From Acidobacteriaceae bacterium (GTDB taxonomy: Bacteria > Acidobacteriota > Vicinamibacteria > Vicinamibacterales > CAVVIG01): a stretch of 41,506 nt of DNA. This document shows, piece after piece, positions 9,187-17,588 of this stretch. The notes beneath the pieces are model-generated. The model had not been told where the DNA came from, did no database searches, and was given only the letters and a program-made list of their open reading frames with translations. Both the position numbers and the translations under genes were made by a program. Location of the stretch: contig JAISPN010000015.1 of NCBI GenBank assembly GCA_031274845.1, positions 1 to 41,506 of the forward strand, read 5' to 3'. Within the stretch, counting starts at the first letter, position 1, and every line of letters starts with the position of its first letter.

Positions 9187-9893
9187 CACGCGTGATACTC
9201 CCGCTCGCCGAAGATCGCCGACCCGACGCGGACTAGCGTCGCGCCTTCCTCGATCGCGACGCCAAAATCGTGGCTCATGCCCATCGACAGCTCGCGCAAC
9301 ATCGCCGCGTGTCGCGCGCGCGGCGTCAGCCGTTCGGCGATCTCGCGGAGCGTGGCGAAATACGGTCGCGCCGCTTCCGGATCGTCAACGGCCGGCGGCA
9401 GCGTCATCAGGCCAACGAGTTGCGCCGCCGTACACCGGTTTGCCGTGTCGACGAGCCGTGCAAGCTGATCGGGTGTCGCGCCGAACTTCGTCGCCTCGCC
9501 AGCGAGATCGACTTGCAGTAGCACGTCGACCGTGCGTCCCGCGGCGTGTGCCGCTTCGTCGATTTTGATTAAGAGCGCTTCGCTGTCGATCGAGTGAATG
9601 GTGTCGAAGGCGACGGCCTTCTTCGCTTTGTTCGACTGCAGGTGCCCGATGAAATGCCAGCGGAGCGAGAGATCCGCCGTGGCCTCGGACTTGGCGAGCC
9701 CTTCCTGGACTTTGTTTTCGCCGAAGTCGCACTGGCCGAGTGCGGCGCACGCGCGAACGGCATCGATGGGAAATGTTTTGGAGACAGCGACGAGGCGAAC
9801 CGAGGCGGGGTCGCGTCTCGCCCGCCTGGCCGCGTCCGCGAGACGTTCGCGGATGCCGCTCAGACGGGCGGAGAGCACGACGGGGTCGAGCAC
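9186..9893 (-). CDS. YggS-family PLP homeostasis protein
   Basis: 235 residues from GTG. This is a pyridoxal-phosphate carrier or homeostasis protein (YggS/PLPBP) with an alanine-racemase-like TIM barrel and no known catalytic activity. PLP would bind Lys39 in 'LVAVSKTFP'. 'DFGENKVQEGLAK', 'WHFIGHLQSNKAK', 'LSMGMSHDF' and the phosphate-binding 'VRVGSAIFGERE' at the end are all family signatures. The gene lies 6 nt after the TPR-protein gene and overlaps the DUF167 gene. Confidence 0.95.
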   Translation of the reverse strand: MLDPVVLSARLSGIRERLADAARRARRDPASVRLVAVSKTFPIDAVRACAALGQCDFGENKVQEGLAKSEATADLSLRWHFIGHLQSNKAKKAVAFDTIHSIDSEALLIKIDEAAHAAGRTVDVLLQVDLAGEATKFGATPDQLARLVDTANRCTAAQLVGLMTLPPAVDDPEAARPYFATLREIAERLTPRARHAAMLRELSMGMSHDFGVAIEEGATLVRVGSAIFGEREYHA

Positions 9894-9899
9894 GGAACC

Positions 9900-10880
9900 T
9901 TACTTCTTGAACGCGGCGATGACGTCGTTCGCGGTCTTCACCTTGTCGGCTGGACCGTTCGGCGAGAGCTTGAGGAACGCCTCGAACTCGGGCACCGCTT
10001 TCGTCGGGTCGATGCCGACGAGCGTCATGCCGAGCAGGTAGTGCGCATCGGCGTTGCTCGGATCGGCGGCGACCGCCTGTTCGAGTAACGGCTTCGCATC
10101 GGTCGTCTTGCCTTGGTTGAACAGGATGACCGCCTGGTTGTAGAGCGCGGCGGCGTTGCCGGACGCGCCGCCCGACGCGCCGAGGACGCTGGAGAGTTGC
10201 GAGGCTTTGCTGGCGGCTTCGGCCGCGAGGTCAAGCTTGCGTTCGGCGTGGTACACCGTGGCCAATCCGTTCCACGCCGCGGCGTCGTCGCCCTTGATCT
10301 CGATCGACTTCTTGTACGCCGCTTCCGCTTTCTCCCAATCTTTCGTCTGCGCGTAGCTGTAGCCGATGTTGTTGTAGCAGTCGTAGCAGGTCGCGCTCAT
10401 CGTCGCGGCTTCCTGGAACTTGGTGATCGCCTCAGGATGCTTGCCGGCGCTGCTGAGAGCGACGCCCTCCTCGAACACCTTCTTGAGTGCATCAGCCTTC
10501 GCGCGCGCATCGGCGGCGCCGGCGCCAGCGCCAGCCGTGAGCGTCAGGTTCACGGTCTGCTGCGTGTTGGCGCGAACAGCGGTGGATGCCGGTGCGGTTC
10601 CGAGCTTGTCTTTCTCGGCGTGGACGTTGTAGTTGCCGGACGGCAGACCGATCTGGACGTACTCGCCCTTCTTGTCGGTCTTGCTTTCAAAACGGCGAGC
10701 CGTGCCACCGACCATTTCGATGGTGACCTTGGCCCCTTCGACCGGTTGGTTTTTATCGTCGGTGACGACGCCCTTGATCATGCCGGTCGATTGCGCCATG
10801 GCCGGCACCGCCATTGCCAGCACTGCGAAAACGGCACATGCCACGAGCCCCATCGGCCGGCCACTATATCGGCGGACCAT
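9900..10880 (-). CDS. Exported carboxypeptidase-regulatory-like/TPR protein
   Basis: 326 residues. A signal peptide (about 1-29, ending AVPAMA) is followed by a carboxypeptidase-regulatory-like beta-sandwich (about 31-115, 'GMIKGVVTDDKNQPVEGAKVTI'). Next come an Ala/Gly-rich linker and tetratricopeptide repeats (about 130-320: 'EEGVALSSAGKHPEAITKF', 'YNNIGYSYAQTKDWEKAEAAY', 'AHYLLGMTLVGIDPTKAVPEF'). It is predicted to be a periplasmic or surface scaffold; the partner is unknown. ATG 10880 has a strong Shine-Dalgarno, AGAGGAGG at 10893-10886. A weak promoter (TTACAG 10926-10921, 16 bp, TTATTT 10904-10899) is possible. This domain pair is common in Acidobacteriota. Confidence 0.85.
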   Translation of the reverse strand: MVRRYSGRPMGLVACAVFAVLAMAVPAMAQSTGMIKGVVTDDKNQPVEGAKVTIEMVGGTARRFESKTDKKGEYVQIGLPSGNYNVHAEKDKLGTAPASTAVRANTQQTVNLTLTAGAGAGAADARAKADALKKVFEEGVALSSAGKHPEAITKFQEAATMSATCYDCYNNIGYSYAQTKDWEKAEAAYKKSIEIKGDDAAAWNGLATVYHAERKLDLAAEAASKASQLSSVLGASGGASGNAAALYNQAVILFNQGKTTDAKPLLEQAVAADPSNADAHYLLGMTLVGIDPTKAVPEFEAFLKLSPNGPADKVKTANDVIAAFKK

Positions 10881-10928
10881 ACGTTCCTCCTCTAGGAAAA
10901 ATAACGAAACTCTTGAGTGTCTGTAATC

Positions 10929-12926
10929 TTACACGATTGAAAAGAAGGCTTCGACGGCGTTCAGGTCAGTGACAATCGGGGCGGGCGGCATGGAGGCAAG
11001 GAAACGCCTGCCGTAGCCTTTGCTCCGGAGTCGCGGGTCGAGGACGGCCAGCACGCCGCGATCCTGGCGATGCCGGATGAGGCGTCCCAGGCCTTGCTGC
11101 AGCGTCAGGATCGCCAGCGGCACCTGATATTCGGCAAACGGCTCGCCGCCACGCGCGCGGACAGCGTCGATACGCGCGGAGGTGATCGGGTCGCCCGGCG
11201 AGGCAAACGGCAGCTTGTCGACGATGACGCAGCTCAGGGCGTCGCCCACGACATCGACGCCTTGCCAGAAGCTCGACGTTGCCAGCAACACGCTGTTGGG
11301 CGTTTCGCGAAACTGTGTGAGCAGTTGCGAGCGCGGCGCCGTCCCCTGCACGAAGATCGGGTAGTCGAGCGCCATCTCCGCAATCGCTTGCACGTCCCGC
11401 AGCGTCGCGTAGCTGGTGAACAGCACGAAGGCGCGGCCGCGCGTCCGCTTGAGGATGTTGACGACCTCGCGTCCGGCGGCGCTCCCGAATTCCGGCGATC
11501 GTGGATCTGGCATCCGCGTCGGCAAATACAGAATCGCCTGACGCTCGAAGTTGAACTCCGAGGGGAGCTGCACGGTGTCGGCGTCGGCGATGCCGAGCCG
11601 GCCGCGGATGTACTCGAAGCCTCCGTCCACGGTCAGCGTGGCGGAGGTCAGCACCGTGGCGTGCATCCGATCGAAGAGCAGGCCGTTGACGATGTTCGAA
11701 ACGTCGATAGGCGACGCGCGGAAGAAGACGCCTTTTCCGCGGAACTCGACGAAGTAGACGTACGCCGGATCGGACGCGCGGAGCAGGAATCGAAGTTCGT
11801 CGCGGATGGTGCCCGCGCGTTTGGCGAGCGTGGCGGGATCTTCTTTCGGCGCGGGCTGCTCCTCGTCGGACGCCGGCTTTGCCAGGAGCGCCAGCGTCGC
11901 TTCGACGAGATCGAGCGCGCCCGCCAGATAGGCCGCAGCTTCCCGTGTGGCGCCGAGCGATGCCTCAGTCACGCGCACACGCTCTTCGCCGCGCGCCCGG
12001 TCATTTGCGCGATGAGCAAACGTCAGCTCGCTGAAAAACGATCGCGCGTGTGTGCGCAGGCGATCGAGCCCCTTCTCGATCTCGGTCACGTGCTCGGCGT
12101 CGATGCGGCCAGCGCGCGCGAATCGATCGACGTCGCGGGCGTACTCGTCGAGTCGATAGTTGCTGACGGAGTAGCCGAAGTACTGCGTGGCGATGTCTTC
12201 GAGCTGGTGCGCTTCATCCACGACGGCATGGCTGCACGACGGGATCACCTCGCCGTAGGCGTTCTGGCGCACCGCCGCGTCCGCGCAGAGCAGATGGTGG
12301 TTGACGATGACGATGTCCGAGGCGGCGGCGCGTTGACGCATCCGGGTTACGAAGCAGTCGTCGAAGCGCGGGCACTCGTTGCCGAGGCAGGTTTCAGCGG
12401 TGGCGGCGACTTCGCTCCAGAACGGCAGGTCTTCGGGGAGATCCTCGAGCTCGGCGCGATCGCCGGTTTCGGTGGTTGTCGACCACTCGCGAATGATCGG
12501 CAGGAACACATCGTGCACAACCGCGCCGCCGCGTCCTTCGTTTAACTGATCGAGACGATGCAGGCACAGGTAGTTCGCGCGCCCTTTCATGTAGGTTGCC
12601 GTGAACGGCACGTCGAGCGCGGCCTGAAGCGTCGGGATGTCCTTGAAGAAGATCTGTTCTTGCAGGTTCTTCGTGCCTGTCGACACCAGGACGCGCTGGC
12701 GGCTCAGGATGGCGGGGACGAGATAGGCCAGCGTTTTTCCTGTGCCGGTGCCTGCTTCGGCGAGCAGCACGCCGCCACTGTCGAACAGGCGCGCGACGCG
12801 GCCGGCCATGTCGGCCTGACCGGCGCGTGGTTCGAACCCGGGGAGCACTCGTGCGAGCGCTCCGCCGGGACGAAACACATCAGCCGTTAGCTCAGAGAGT
12901 CGGGATACAGAGGGAACTTCCGGCAC
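10929..12926 (-). CDS. DinG/XPD-like ATP-dependent DNA helicase
   Basis: 665 residues from GTG 12926, a superfamily 2 helicase of the DinG/YoaA group acting 5' to 3' on damaged or structured DNA. Walker A is at 57-65 (AEAGTGTGKT). The iron-sulphur cysteines are C121, C180, C185 and C191. The DEAH box is at 237-240. C-terminal motifs include 'VLTSATL', 'SFWQGVDVVGD' and 'QGLGRLIRHRQDRG'. The start overlaps the end of glyA by 40 nt. GTG 12878 would avoid the overlap but would remove 'LSELTAD', which resembles the family N-terminus, so I prefer the longer form. Confidence 0.93.
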   Translation of the reverse strand: MPEVPSVSRLSELTADVFRPGGALARVLPGFEPRAGQADMAGRVARLFDSGGVLLAEAGTGTGKTLAYLVPAILSRQRVLVSTGTKNLQEQIFFKDIPTLQAALDVPFTATYMKGRANYLCLHRLDQLNEGRGGAVVHDVFLPIIREWSTTTETGDRAELEDLPEDLPFWSEVAATAETCLGNECPRFDDCFVTRMRQRAAASDIVIVNHHLLCADAAVRQNAYGEVIPSCSHAVVDEAHQLEDIATQYFGYSVSNYRLDEYARDVDRFARAGRIDAEHVTEIEKGLDRLRTHARSFFSELTFAHRANDRARGEERVRVTEASLGATREAAAYLAGALDLVEATLALLAKPASDEEQPAPKEDPATLAKRAGTIRDELRFLLRASDPAYVYFVEFRGKGVFFRASPIDVSNIVNGLLFDRMHATVLTSATLTVDGGFEYIRGRLGIADADTVQLPSEFNFERQAILYLPTRMPDPRSPEFGSAAGREVVNILKRTRGRAFVLFTSYATLRDVQAIAEMALDYPIFVQGTAPRSQLLTQFRETPNSVLLATSSFWQGVDVVGDALSCVIVDKLPFASPGDPITSARIDAVRARGGEPFAEYQVPLAILTLQQGLGRLIRHRQDRGVLAVLDPRLRSKGYGRRFLASMPPAPIVTDLNAVEAFFSIV

Positions 12927-14164
12927 AGCCGCTCAACTTCCGCTCGCACCATGCCGAGCGCCGCATCGTCGTCGGGCGTTTTGAGCGCGCGCGCGATCAG
13001 TTCGCCGACGGTGTCCATGTCCGCTTCGCGCATCCCGCGTGACGTAATCGCAGGCGTGCCGACACGGATGCCGCTGGCGGTCATCGGTGGATTCTTGTCG
13101 AAGGGGATCGCGTTCTTGTTGACCGTGATGCCCGCTTTGCCGAGCGCCGCTTCCGCCACCTTGCCAGTGATGCCGCGCGAGAAGACATCGACGAGCATCA
13201 GGTGATTGTCGGTGCCGCCGCTCACGAGGCGGAATCCGCTCTCGGTGAGCACGCGCGCGAGCCGCGCCGCGTTGGCGACGATCTGCTTCTGGTAGTCGCT
13301 GAAGGAGGGCTCCAGCGCTTCTTTGAAGCAGACTGCTTTTGCCGCGATGATGTGCATGAGCGGTCCCCCCTGCACGCCGGGAAACACGCTGCGGTCGAGA
13401 TCCTTCGCGTACTGCTCGCGGCAGAGCACCATGCCGCCGCGCGGACCGCGAAGCGTCTTGTGCGTCGTGGTCGAGACGAAATCAGAGTGCGGGACCGGGC
13501 TGGGATGGACGCCGCCCGCGACGAGGCCGGCGATGTGCGCCATGTCGGTGAAGACTTTGGCGCCGACGCGGTCAGCCGCCGCGCGGATGCGCGCGAACTC
13601 GATGACGCGTGGATACGCGCTGGCGCCGACGATCACCATCTTCGGCTTGTGCTCGTCGAGCAGCGCTTCGAGCGCGTTGTAGTCGATCCGTTCATCGTCC
13701 GGGCTGACGCCGTACGGCACGACCGAGTAGAGCTGGCCGGAGAAGTTGAGCGGATGCCCGTGCGTGAGGTGTCCGCCGTGCGCGAGGTTCATGCCGAGGA
13801 CTTTGTCGCCCGGCTTGAGCAGCGTCAGGAACACCGACATGTTGGCTTGCGCGCCGGAGTGCGGCTGTACGTTGGCGTGGTCGGCGCCGAAAAGCTGCTT
13901 GGCGCGATCGATGGCGGCGCGCTCGACGACATCGACAAACTCGCAGCCGCCGTAGTAGCGCTTGCCGGGATACCCTTCCGCGTACTTGTTGGTCAGCACC
14001 GAGCCGGCGGCTTCGAGCACCGCGCGGCTCACGAAGTTTTCCGACGCGATGAGTTCCAGCCCGTCGTTCTGGCGGTGGACTTCGTGACGGATGGCCGCGG
14101 CGACGTCAGGGTCGCTTTCCGCGAGAGTTCGCCATCGGGGGACGCGTGCCGTTTCGGGTGCCAT
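12887..14164 (-). CDS. glyA: Serine hydroxymethyltransferase
   Basis: 425 residues. This cytosolic PLP enzyme converts serine and tetrahydrofolate to glycine and 5,10-methylene-THF. 'LIASENFVS' (about 38-46), 'GYPGKRYYGGCEFVD' (about 64-78), 'LAHGGHLTHG' and the PLP-lysine K236 in 'TTTHKTLRGPRGG' are diagnostic. The length is normal. Downstream, the helicase gene begins inside its last codons; upstream, rpiB ends 10 nt before ATG 14164, so rpiB-glyA-helicase are likely cotranscribed. Confidence 0.97.
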   Translation of the reverse strand: MAPETARVPRWRTLAESDPDVAAAIRHEVHRQNDGLELIASENFVSRAVLEAAGSVLTNKYAEGYPGKRYYGGCEFVDVVERAAIDRAKQLFGADHANVQPHSGAQANMSVFLTLLKPGDKVLGMNLAHGGHLTHGHPLNFSGQLYSVVPYGVSPDDERIDYNALEALLDEHKPKMVIVGASAYPRVIEFARIRAAADRVGAKVFTDMAHIAGLVAGGVHPSPVPHSDFVSTTTHKTLRGPRGGMVLCREQYAKDLDRSVFPGVQGGPLMHIIAAKAVCFKEALEPSFSDYQKQIVANAARLARVLTESGFRLVSGGTDNHLMLVDVFSRGITGKVAEAALGKAGITVNKNAIPFDKNPPMTASGIRVGTPAITSRGMREADMDTVGELIARALKTPDDDAALGMVRAEVERLCRKFPLYPDSLS

Positions 14165-14174
14165 CTATCAATCC

Positions 14175-14618
14175 TCAGTGTGCGGCTTCGGCCGCGGAGA
14201 TCTGGTCGATGCGGCGCTGGTGGCGTCCGCCTTCGAAGGGTGTCGAGAGCCACAGGTGGAGAATTTCGTCCGCGAGGCCGAACGCGACGATCCGGCCGCC
14301 CATGGCGAGCACGTTCGCGTCGTTGTGTTCGCGAGAGAGCTTGGCGGTGAAGAGGTCGTTGCACAGCGCCGCGCGCACGCCGCGTACCTTGTTTGCCGCG
14401 ATCTGCTCGCCTTGCCCGCTGCCGCCGAGCACGATGCCACGATCGGCGCGTCCCGCGGCGACCGCCTGCCCGACCGCCATGCAGATCGGCGGGTAGTCGA
14501 CGGATGTTTCGTTGTTTGTGCCGAAATCCTCCACGACATGACCCAAACGCTGCAGCGTCTGCTTCAGATGTTCTTTGAGGAGGAAGCCGGCGTGATCGGC
14601 GCCGATCGCGACACGCAT
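14175..14618 (-). CDS. rpiB: Ribose 5-phosphate isomerase B (Glu-type active site)
   Basis: 147 residues from ATG 14618, chosen because the family begins 'MRVAIGADHAGFLLKEHL'. It interconverts ribose 5-phosphate and ribulose 5-phosphate in the pentose phosphate pathway. The anion-hole segment reads GGSGQGEQIAANK (Ser67, Glu71). The E. coli enzyme has a catalytic Cys at the start of this loop, whereas the mycobacterial type uses the Glu of GEQIAANK as the base; this protein follows the latter. A -10-like TACAAT (14634-14629) lies only 10 nt before the ATG, and the divergent methyltransferase gene begins 26 nt away. Confidence 0.93.
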   Translation of the reverse strand: MRVAIGADHAGFLLKEHLKQTLQRLGHVVEDFGTNNETSVDYPPICMAVGQAVAAGRADRGIVLGGSGQGEQIAANKVRGVRAALCNDLFTAKLSREHNDANVLAMGGRIVAFGLADEILHLWLSTPFEGGRHQRRIDQISAAEAAH

Positions 14619-14628
14619 AGAGCACTCG

Positions 14629-14638
14629 ATTGTACTAT
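14629..14638. promoter_or_regulatory. Overlapping divergent -10 hexamers, rpiB and methyltransferase
   Basis: On the minus strand TACAAT (14634-14629) lies 10 nt before the rpiB ATG. On the plus strand TACTAT (14633-14638) lies 6 nt before GTG 14645. The hexamers overlap back to back in a 26-bp gap with no room for ribosome-binding sites, implying near-leaderless messages. No clear -35 elements are seen; these would lie inside the opposing genes. Confidence 0.4.
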
Positions 14639-14644
14639 GGCGAT

Positions 14645-15814
14645 GTGCAACAGACAGCGCCTTCAGTCGCCGTATCCGCGCGTGGCGAGCAACGCATTCA
14701 CAGCGGACATCCTTGGGTCTATCGTTCCGACGTTGGTGACGTCCGGGCCGCACCTGGTTCCATCGTCACCGTCGTCAACGCGCGCGGCCGGACGCTCGGC
14801 CAGGCGATGTACAGCGACCGGTCGCAGATCGCGATTCGGATGCTGACGCGCGACGAGGAGGTGGCTGATGCGGCGCTCATCCGCCGGCGCGTCGAAGCGG
14901 CGGTCGGGTTTCGCGCGGCGCTTGGCATCGATGGGTCGGCGTACCGCCTGATTCATGGTGAAGCCGATCTGCTGCCGTCGGTCGTTGCCGATCGCTACGG
15001 CGACGTGATCGTGCTGCAAGCGCTCTCGCAAGGCGCCGATCGGTTGACGCCGGTCCTCGTCGATGCGCTTAATGATCTCGTCAAACCACGCGGCATTCTG
15101 GCGAGAAACGATCCGCGAACGCGCCTGCTCGAAGGGTTGACGCAGGAAGTCAACGTGCTGTCGGGCGACGTGCCGCCGCTGGTGACGGTGACCGAGGCTG
15201 GCGTCGAGTATGACGTCGATGTCTGGCACGGACAGAAGACCGGCCTGTTTCTGGATCAGCGCGAGAATCGAGAGGCGGCGAGGCGGTACGCGCGCGGCCG
15301 CGTCCTCGATTGCTTCAGCTACAACGGCGGCTTCGCGCTCACGCTCGGGCGCGCGGCAGAGGAGACGATCGCGATCGACATCTCCGAGGAGGCCGTCGCT
15401 CGCATCCGCGCCAACGCGGCCAGGAACGGCGTCGCGGTCGATGCGCGCGTCGGCAATGTGTTTGACGATCTCCGCGGGATGGAACGGCTTGGCGAACGGT
15501 TCGATACGATCGTCCTCGACCCGCCCGCGTTCGCGAAAACAAAGTCGGCGGTTGAGAAAGCGACGAGCGGCTACAAGGAGATCAATCTGCGCGCGCTGAA
15601 GCTGCTCAATCCCGGCGGCACGCTCATCACGTGCAGTTGCTCGTATCACATCAGCGAAGCGGCCTTCGCGGACATCGTCTACAGCGCCTCGGTCGATGCG
15701 CGCGTCCACGTCACCGTCGTCGAGAAACGGATGCAGGGGCGCGATCATCCGGTGCTGCTTGGCGTGCCGGAGACGTACTACCTGAAGTGCTTCGTGCTGC
15801 GAAAGCTCGCGTGA
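14645..15814 (+). CDS. RlmI-like class I SAM-dependent rRNA methyltransferase
   Basis: 389 residues from GTG 14645; TTG 14630 would add five residues. An N-terminal PUA domain ('GEQRIHSGHPWVYRSDV', 'PGSIVTVVNARGRTLGQAMYS') is followed by an EEHEE linker and a Rossmann methyltransferase domain. The SAM motif is 'VLDCFSYNGGFAL', and the catalytic-type motifs are 'VLDPPAFAK' and 'LITCSCSYHISEAAF'. This matches the RlmI/YccW family of 23S rRNA m5C methyltransferases. The exact target base is not provable from sequence. It is transcribed divergently from rpiB. Confidence 0.9.
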   Translation: MQQTAPSVAVSARGEQRIHSGHPWVYRSDVGDVRAAPGSIVTVVNARGRTLGQAMYSDRSQIAIRMLTRDEEVADAALIRRRVEAAVGFRAALGIDGSAYRLIHGEADLLPSVVADRYGDVIVLQALSQGADRLTPVLVDALNDLVKPRGILARNDPRTRLLEGLTQEVNVLSGDVPPLVTVTEAGVEYDVDVWHGQKTGLFLDQRENREAARRYARGRVLDCFSYNGGFALTLGRAAEETIAIDISEEAVARIRANAARNGVAVDARVGNVFDDLRGMERLGERFDTIVLDPPAFAKTKSAVEKATSGYKEINLRALKLLNPGGTLITCSCSYHISEAAFADIVYSASVDARVHVTVVEKRMQGRDHPVLLGVPETYYLKCFVLRKLA

Positions 15815-15830
15815 GCCTCCACGGAATTGA

Positions 15831-15838
15831 TAGATAAT
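15831..15838 (+). promoter_or_regulatory. Possible -10 region for the thiC riboswitch transcript
   Basis: TAGATAAT at 15831-15838 contains GATAAT, five of six positions of the -10 consensus. Transcription would start around 15845, just before the riboswitch P1 region at 15848. No good -35 is visible upstream. Confidence 0.35.
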
Positions 15839-15845
15839 TTCTTCT

Positions 15846-15947
15846 GACCGCCAGGGGTATCCTCGCGCCGGTGTCCGGCGTCGGAGTGGGATTGAGATCA
15901 CACCCTTGGAACCTGATCCGGGTGACACCGGCGGAGGGAGTGCGGAC
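15846..15947 (+). promoter_or_regulatory. TPP riboswitch (thi-box) upstream of thiC
   Basis: Conserved blocks appear in order: AGGGGTATCC (15853-), an extra GC-rich hairpin (GCGCCGG/CCGGCGT), ATTGAGATCACACCC, then AACCTGATCCGGGTG-ACACCGG (15911-15931) and CGGAGGGA (15932-15939). These correspond to the thiamine pyrophosphate-binding RNA. A possible P1 pairs CCGC (15848-15851) with GCGG (15942-15945). The last conserved block is itself the Shine-Dalgarno GGAGGGAG (15933-15940), 7 nt before the thiC ATG. Ligand binding would therefore hide the ribosome-binding site directly, and no separate terminator or expression platform is seen. Confidence 0.92.
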
Positions 15948-17567
15948 ATGTCAGCGTTTTCCACAGCGTTTCCGAATTCACACAAAGTGCTCGTTGACGG
16001 ACCGGCCGGCGTCCGCGTGCCGATGCGCGAGATCGCGCTCTCTCGCGGCGAGCCGTCGATTCGCGTCTACGACACGAGCGGGCCGCACGATGTGCCGGTG
16101 ACGCCGCGCGGGCTGCCGAAGTTGCGCGAGCCGTGGGTGGCGTCACGCCGCGCCGACGCCGCAGCCGGCAAGCCGGTGACGCAGCTTCACTACGCGCGCC
16201 GCGGCGAGATCACGCCGGAGATGGAATTCATCGCCATCCGCGAAGGGCTGCCGGCCGATTTCGTGCGTGATGAAGTCGCGCGAGGACGCGCCATCATTCC
16301 GTCCAACATCAATCACCTGGAACTTGAGCCGATGATCATCGGCAGAAACTTTCTGGTGAAGATCAACGCGAACATCGGCAACTCCGCCGTCTCCTCGTCG
16401 ATTGAGGAAGAAGTGCAGAAGCTGCGCTGGGCGACGCTCTGGGGCGCCGATACGGTGATGGATCTGTCGACCGGCAAGAACATCCACGAGACGCGCGAGT
16501 GGATCGTTCGCAATTCCGCCGTGCCGATCGGCACGGTGCCCGTGTACCAAGCGCTGGAGAAGGTGGGCGGCAAACCCGAAGAGCTCACCTGGGAGATTTA
16601 TCGCGACACGCTCATCGAGCAGTGCGAGCAAGGCGTCGACTACTTCACGGTCCACGCGGGCGTGCTGCTTCGCTACATTCCGATGACGGCGCGTCGCGTG
16701 ACCGGCATCGTGTCGCGCGGCGGATCGATTATGGCGAAGTGGTGCCTCGCGCATCACAAGGAGAACTTCACCTACACGCACTTCCGCGAGATCTGCGAGA
16801 TCATGCGCGCGTATGACGTGGCGTTCTCGCTCGGCGATGGTCTTCGTCCGGGCTCGATTGCCGACGCCAACGACGAGGCGCAGTTTGCCGAGCTCAAGAC
16901 GCAGGGCGAGTTGAACCGGATCGCCTGGGAGTACGACGTGCAGGTGATGAACGAAGGGCCAGGGCACGTGCCGATGCACCTCATCAAAGAGAACATGGAG
17001 AAGCAGCTTGAGTGGTGTCAGGAAGCGCCGTTCTACACGCTCGGGCCGCTCACGACCGACATCGCGCCGGGCTACGACCACATCACGTCGGCCGTCGGCG
17101 CGGCGATGATCGGGTGGTACGGCACGGCGATGCTCTGCTACGTGACGCCAAAGGAACATCTCGGGCTGCCGAATCGCGACGATGTGAAGGCCGGTGTCAT
17201 CGCGTACAAGATCGCCGCGCACGCGGCCGATCTGGCGAAAGGTCATCCTCGCGCGCGCGAGTGGGACGATGCCTTGTCGAAGGCGCGGTTTGAGTTCCGG
17301 TGGGACGATCAGTTCAACCTCGCGCTCGATCCGGTGACGGCGCGCGCGTTCCACGACGAAACGCTTCCCGCCGACGGCGCGAAGGTCGCGCACTTCTGCT
17401 CGATGTGCGGTCCGAAATTCTGCAGCATGGAGCTCACGCAGCAGGTGCGCGAGTACGCAAAGCAGAAGGGCGTGAGCGAGCGCGATGCCGCGACGGCGGG
17501 CATGGAAGAAAAGGCGCTCGAGTTCGTGAAGGGCGCGAAGGAACTCTACGTCAAGGTCGGCGAGTAG
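15948..17567 (+). CDS. thiC: Phosphomethylpyrimidine synthase
   Basis: 539 residues. This radical SAM enzyme rearranges aminoimidazole ribotide to HMP-phosphate, the pyrimidine branch of thiamine synthesis. The N-terminal thiC-associated region and 'TQLHYARRGEITPEMEFIA' are present, along with 'GADTVMDLSTGKNI', 'TVHAGVLLRY', 'SLGDGLRPGSI' and 'NEGPGHVPMHLI'. The 4Fe-4S motif CSMCGPKFC is near the C-terminus (C484, C487, C492). The ATG at 15948 is set by the riboswitch Shine-Dalgarno; an in-frame ATG at 15906 lies inside the aptamer and is not the start. No other thi gene is in the window. Confidence 0.97.
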   Translation: MSAFSTAFPNSHKVLVDGPAGVRVPMREIALSRGEPSIRVYDTSGPHDVPVTPRGLPKLREPWVASRRADAAAGKPVTQLHYARRGEITPEMEFIAIREGLPADFVRDEVARGRAIIPSNINHLELEPMIIGRNFLVKINANIGNSAVSSSIEEEVQKLRWATLWGADTVMDLSTGKNIHETREWIVRNSAVPIGTVPVYQALEKVGGKPEELTWEIYRDTLIEQCEQGVDYFTVHAGVLLRYIPMTARRVTGIVSRGGSIMAKWCLAHHKENFTYTHFREICEIMRAYDVAFSLGDGLRPGSIADANDEAQFAELKTQGELNRIAWEYDVQVMNEGPGHVPMHLIKENMEKQLEWCQEAPFYTLGPLTTDIAPGYDHITSAVGAAMIGWYGTAMLCYVTPKEHLGLPNRDDVKAGVIAYKIAAHAADLAKGHPRAREWDDALSKARFEFRWDDQFNLALDPVTARAFHDETLPADGAKVAHFCSMCGPKFCSMELTQQVREYAKQKGVSERDAATAGMEEKALEFVKGAKELYVKVGE

Positions 17568-17585
17568 CGCGCCGTTCGCGGCGCG
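17568..17585. terminator. GC-rich hairpin between convergent thiC and minus-strand gene
   Basis: CGCGCCG-TTCG-CGGCGCG is a perfect 7-bp stem with a TTCG loop, starting at the base after the thiC stop and ending 3 nt before the stop of the convergent gene. The position suits a bidirectional transcription end or mRNA 3' stabiliser. There is no T-tract, so intrinsic termination is uncertain. Confidence 0.45.
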
Positions 17586-17588
17586 AGG

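Noticed and set aside
11070..12545. 491-codon plus-strand frame opposite the helicase gene
   Set aside because: The minus-strand helicase has all motifs; the plus frame has none and biased Arg/Ala composition.
15906..15947. Upstream in-frame ATG as the thiC start
   Set aside because: Lies inside the TPP aptamer; the Shine-Dalgarno GGAGGGAG places the start at 15948.
14663..15985. 440-codon minus-strand frame opposite the methyltransferase
   Set aside because: Runs through the TPP riboswitch and against clear methyltransferase motifs.
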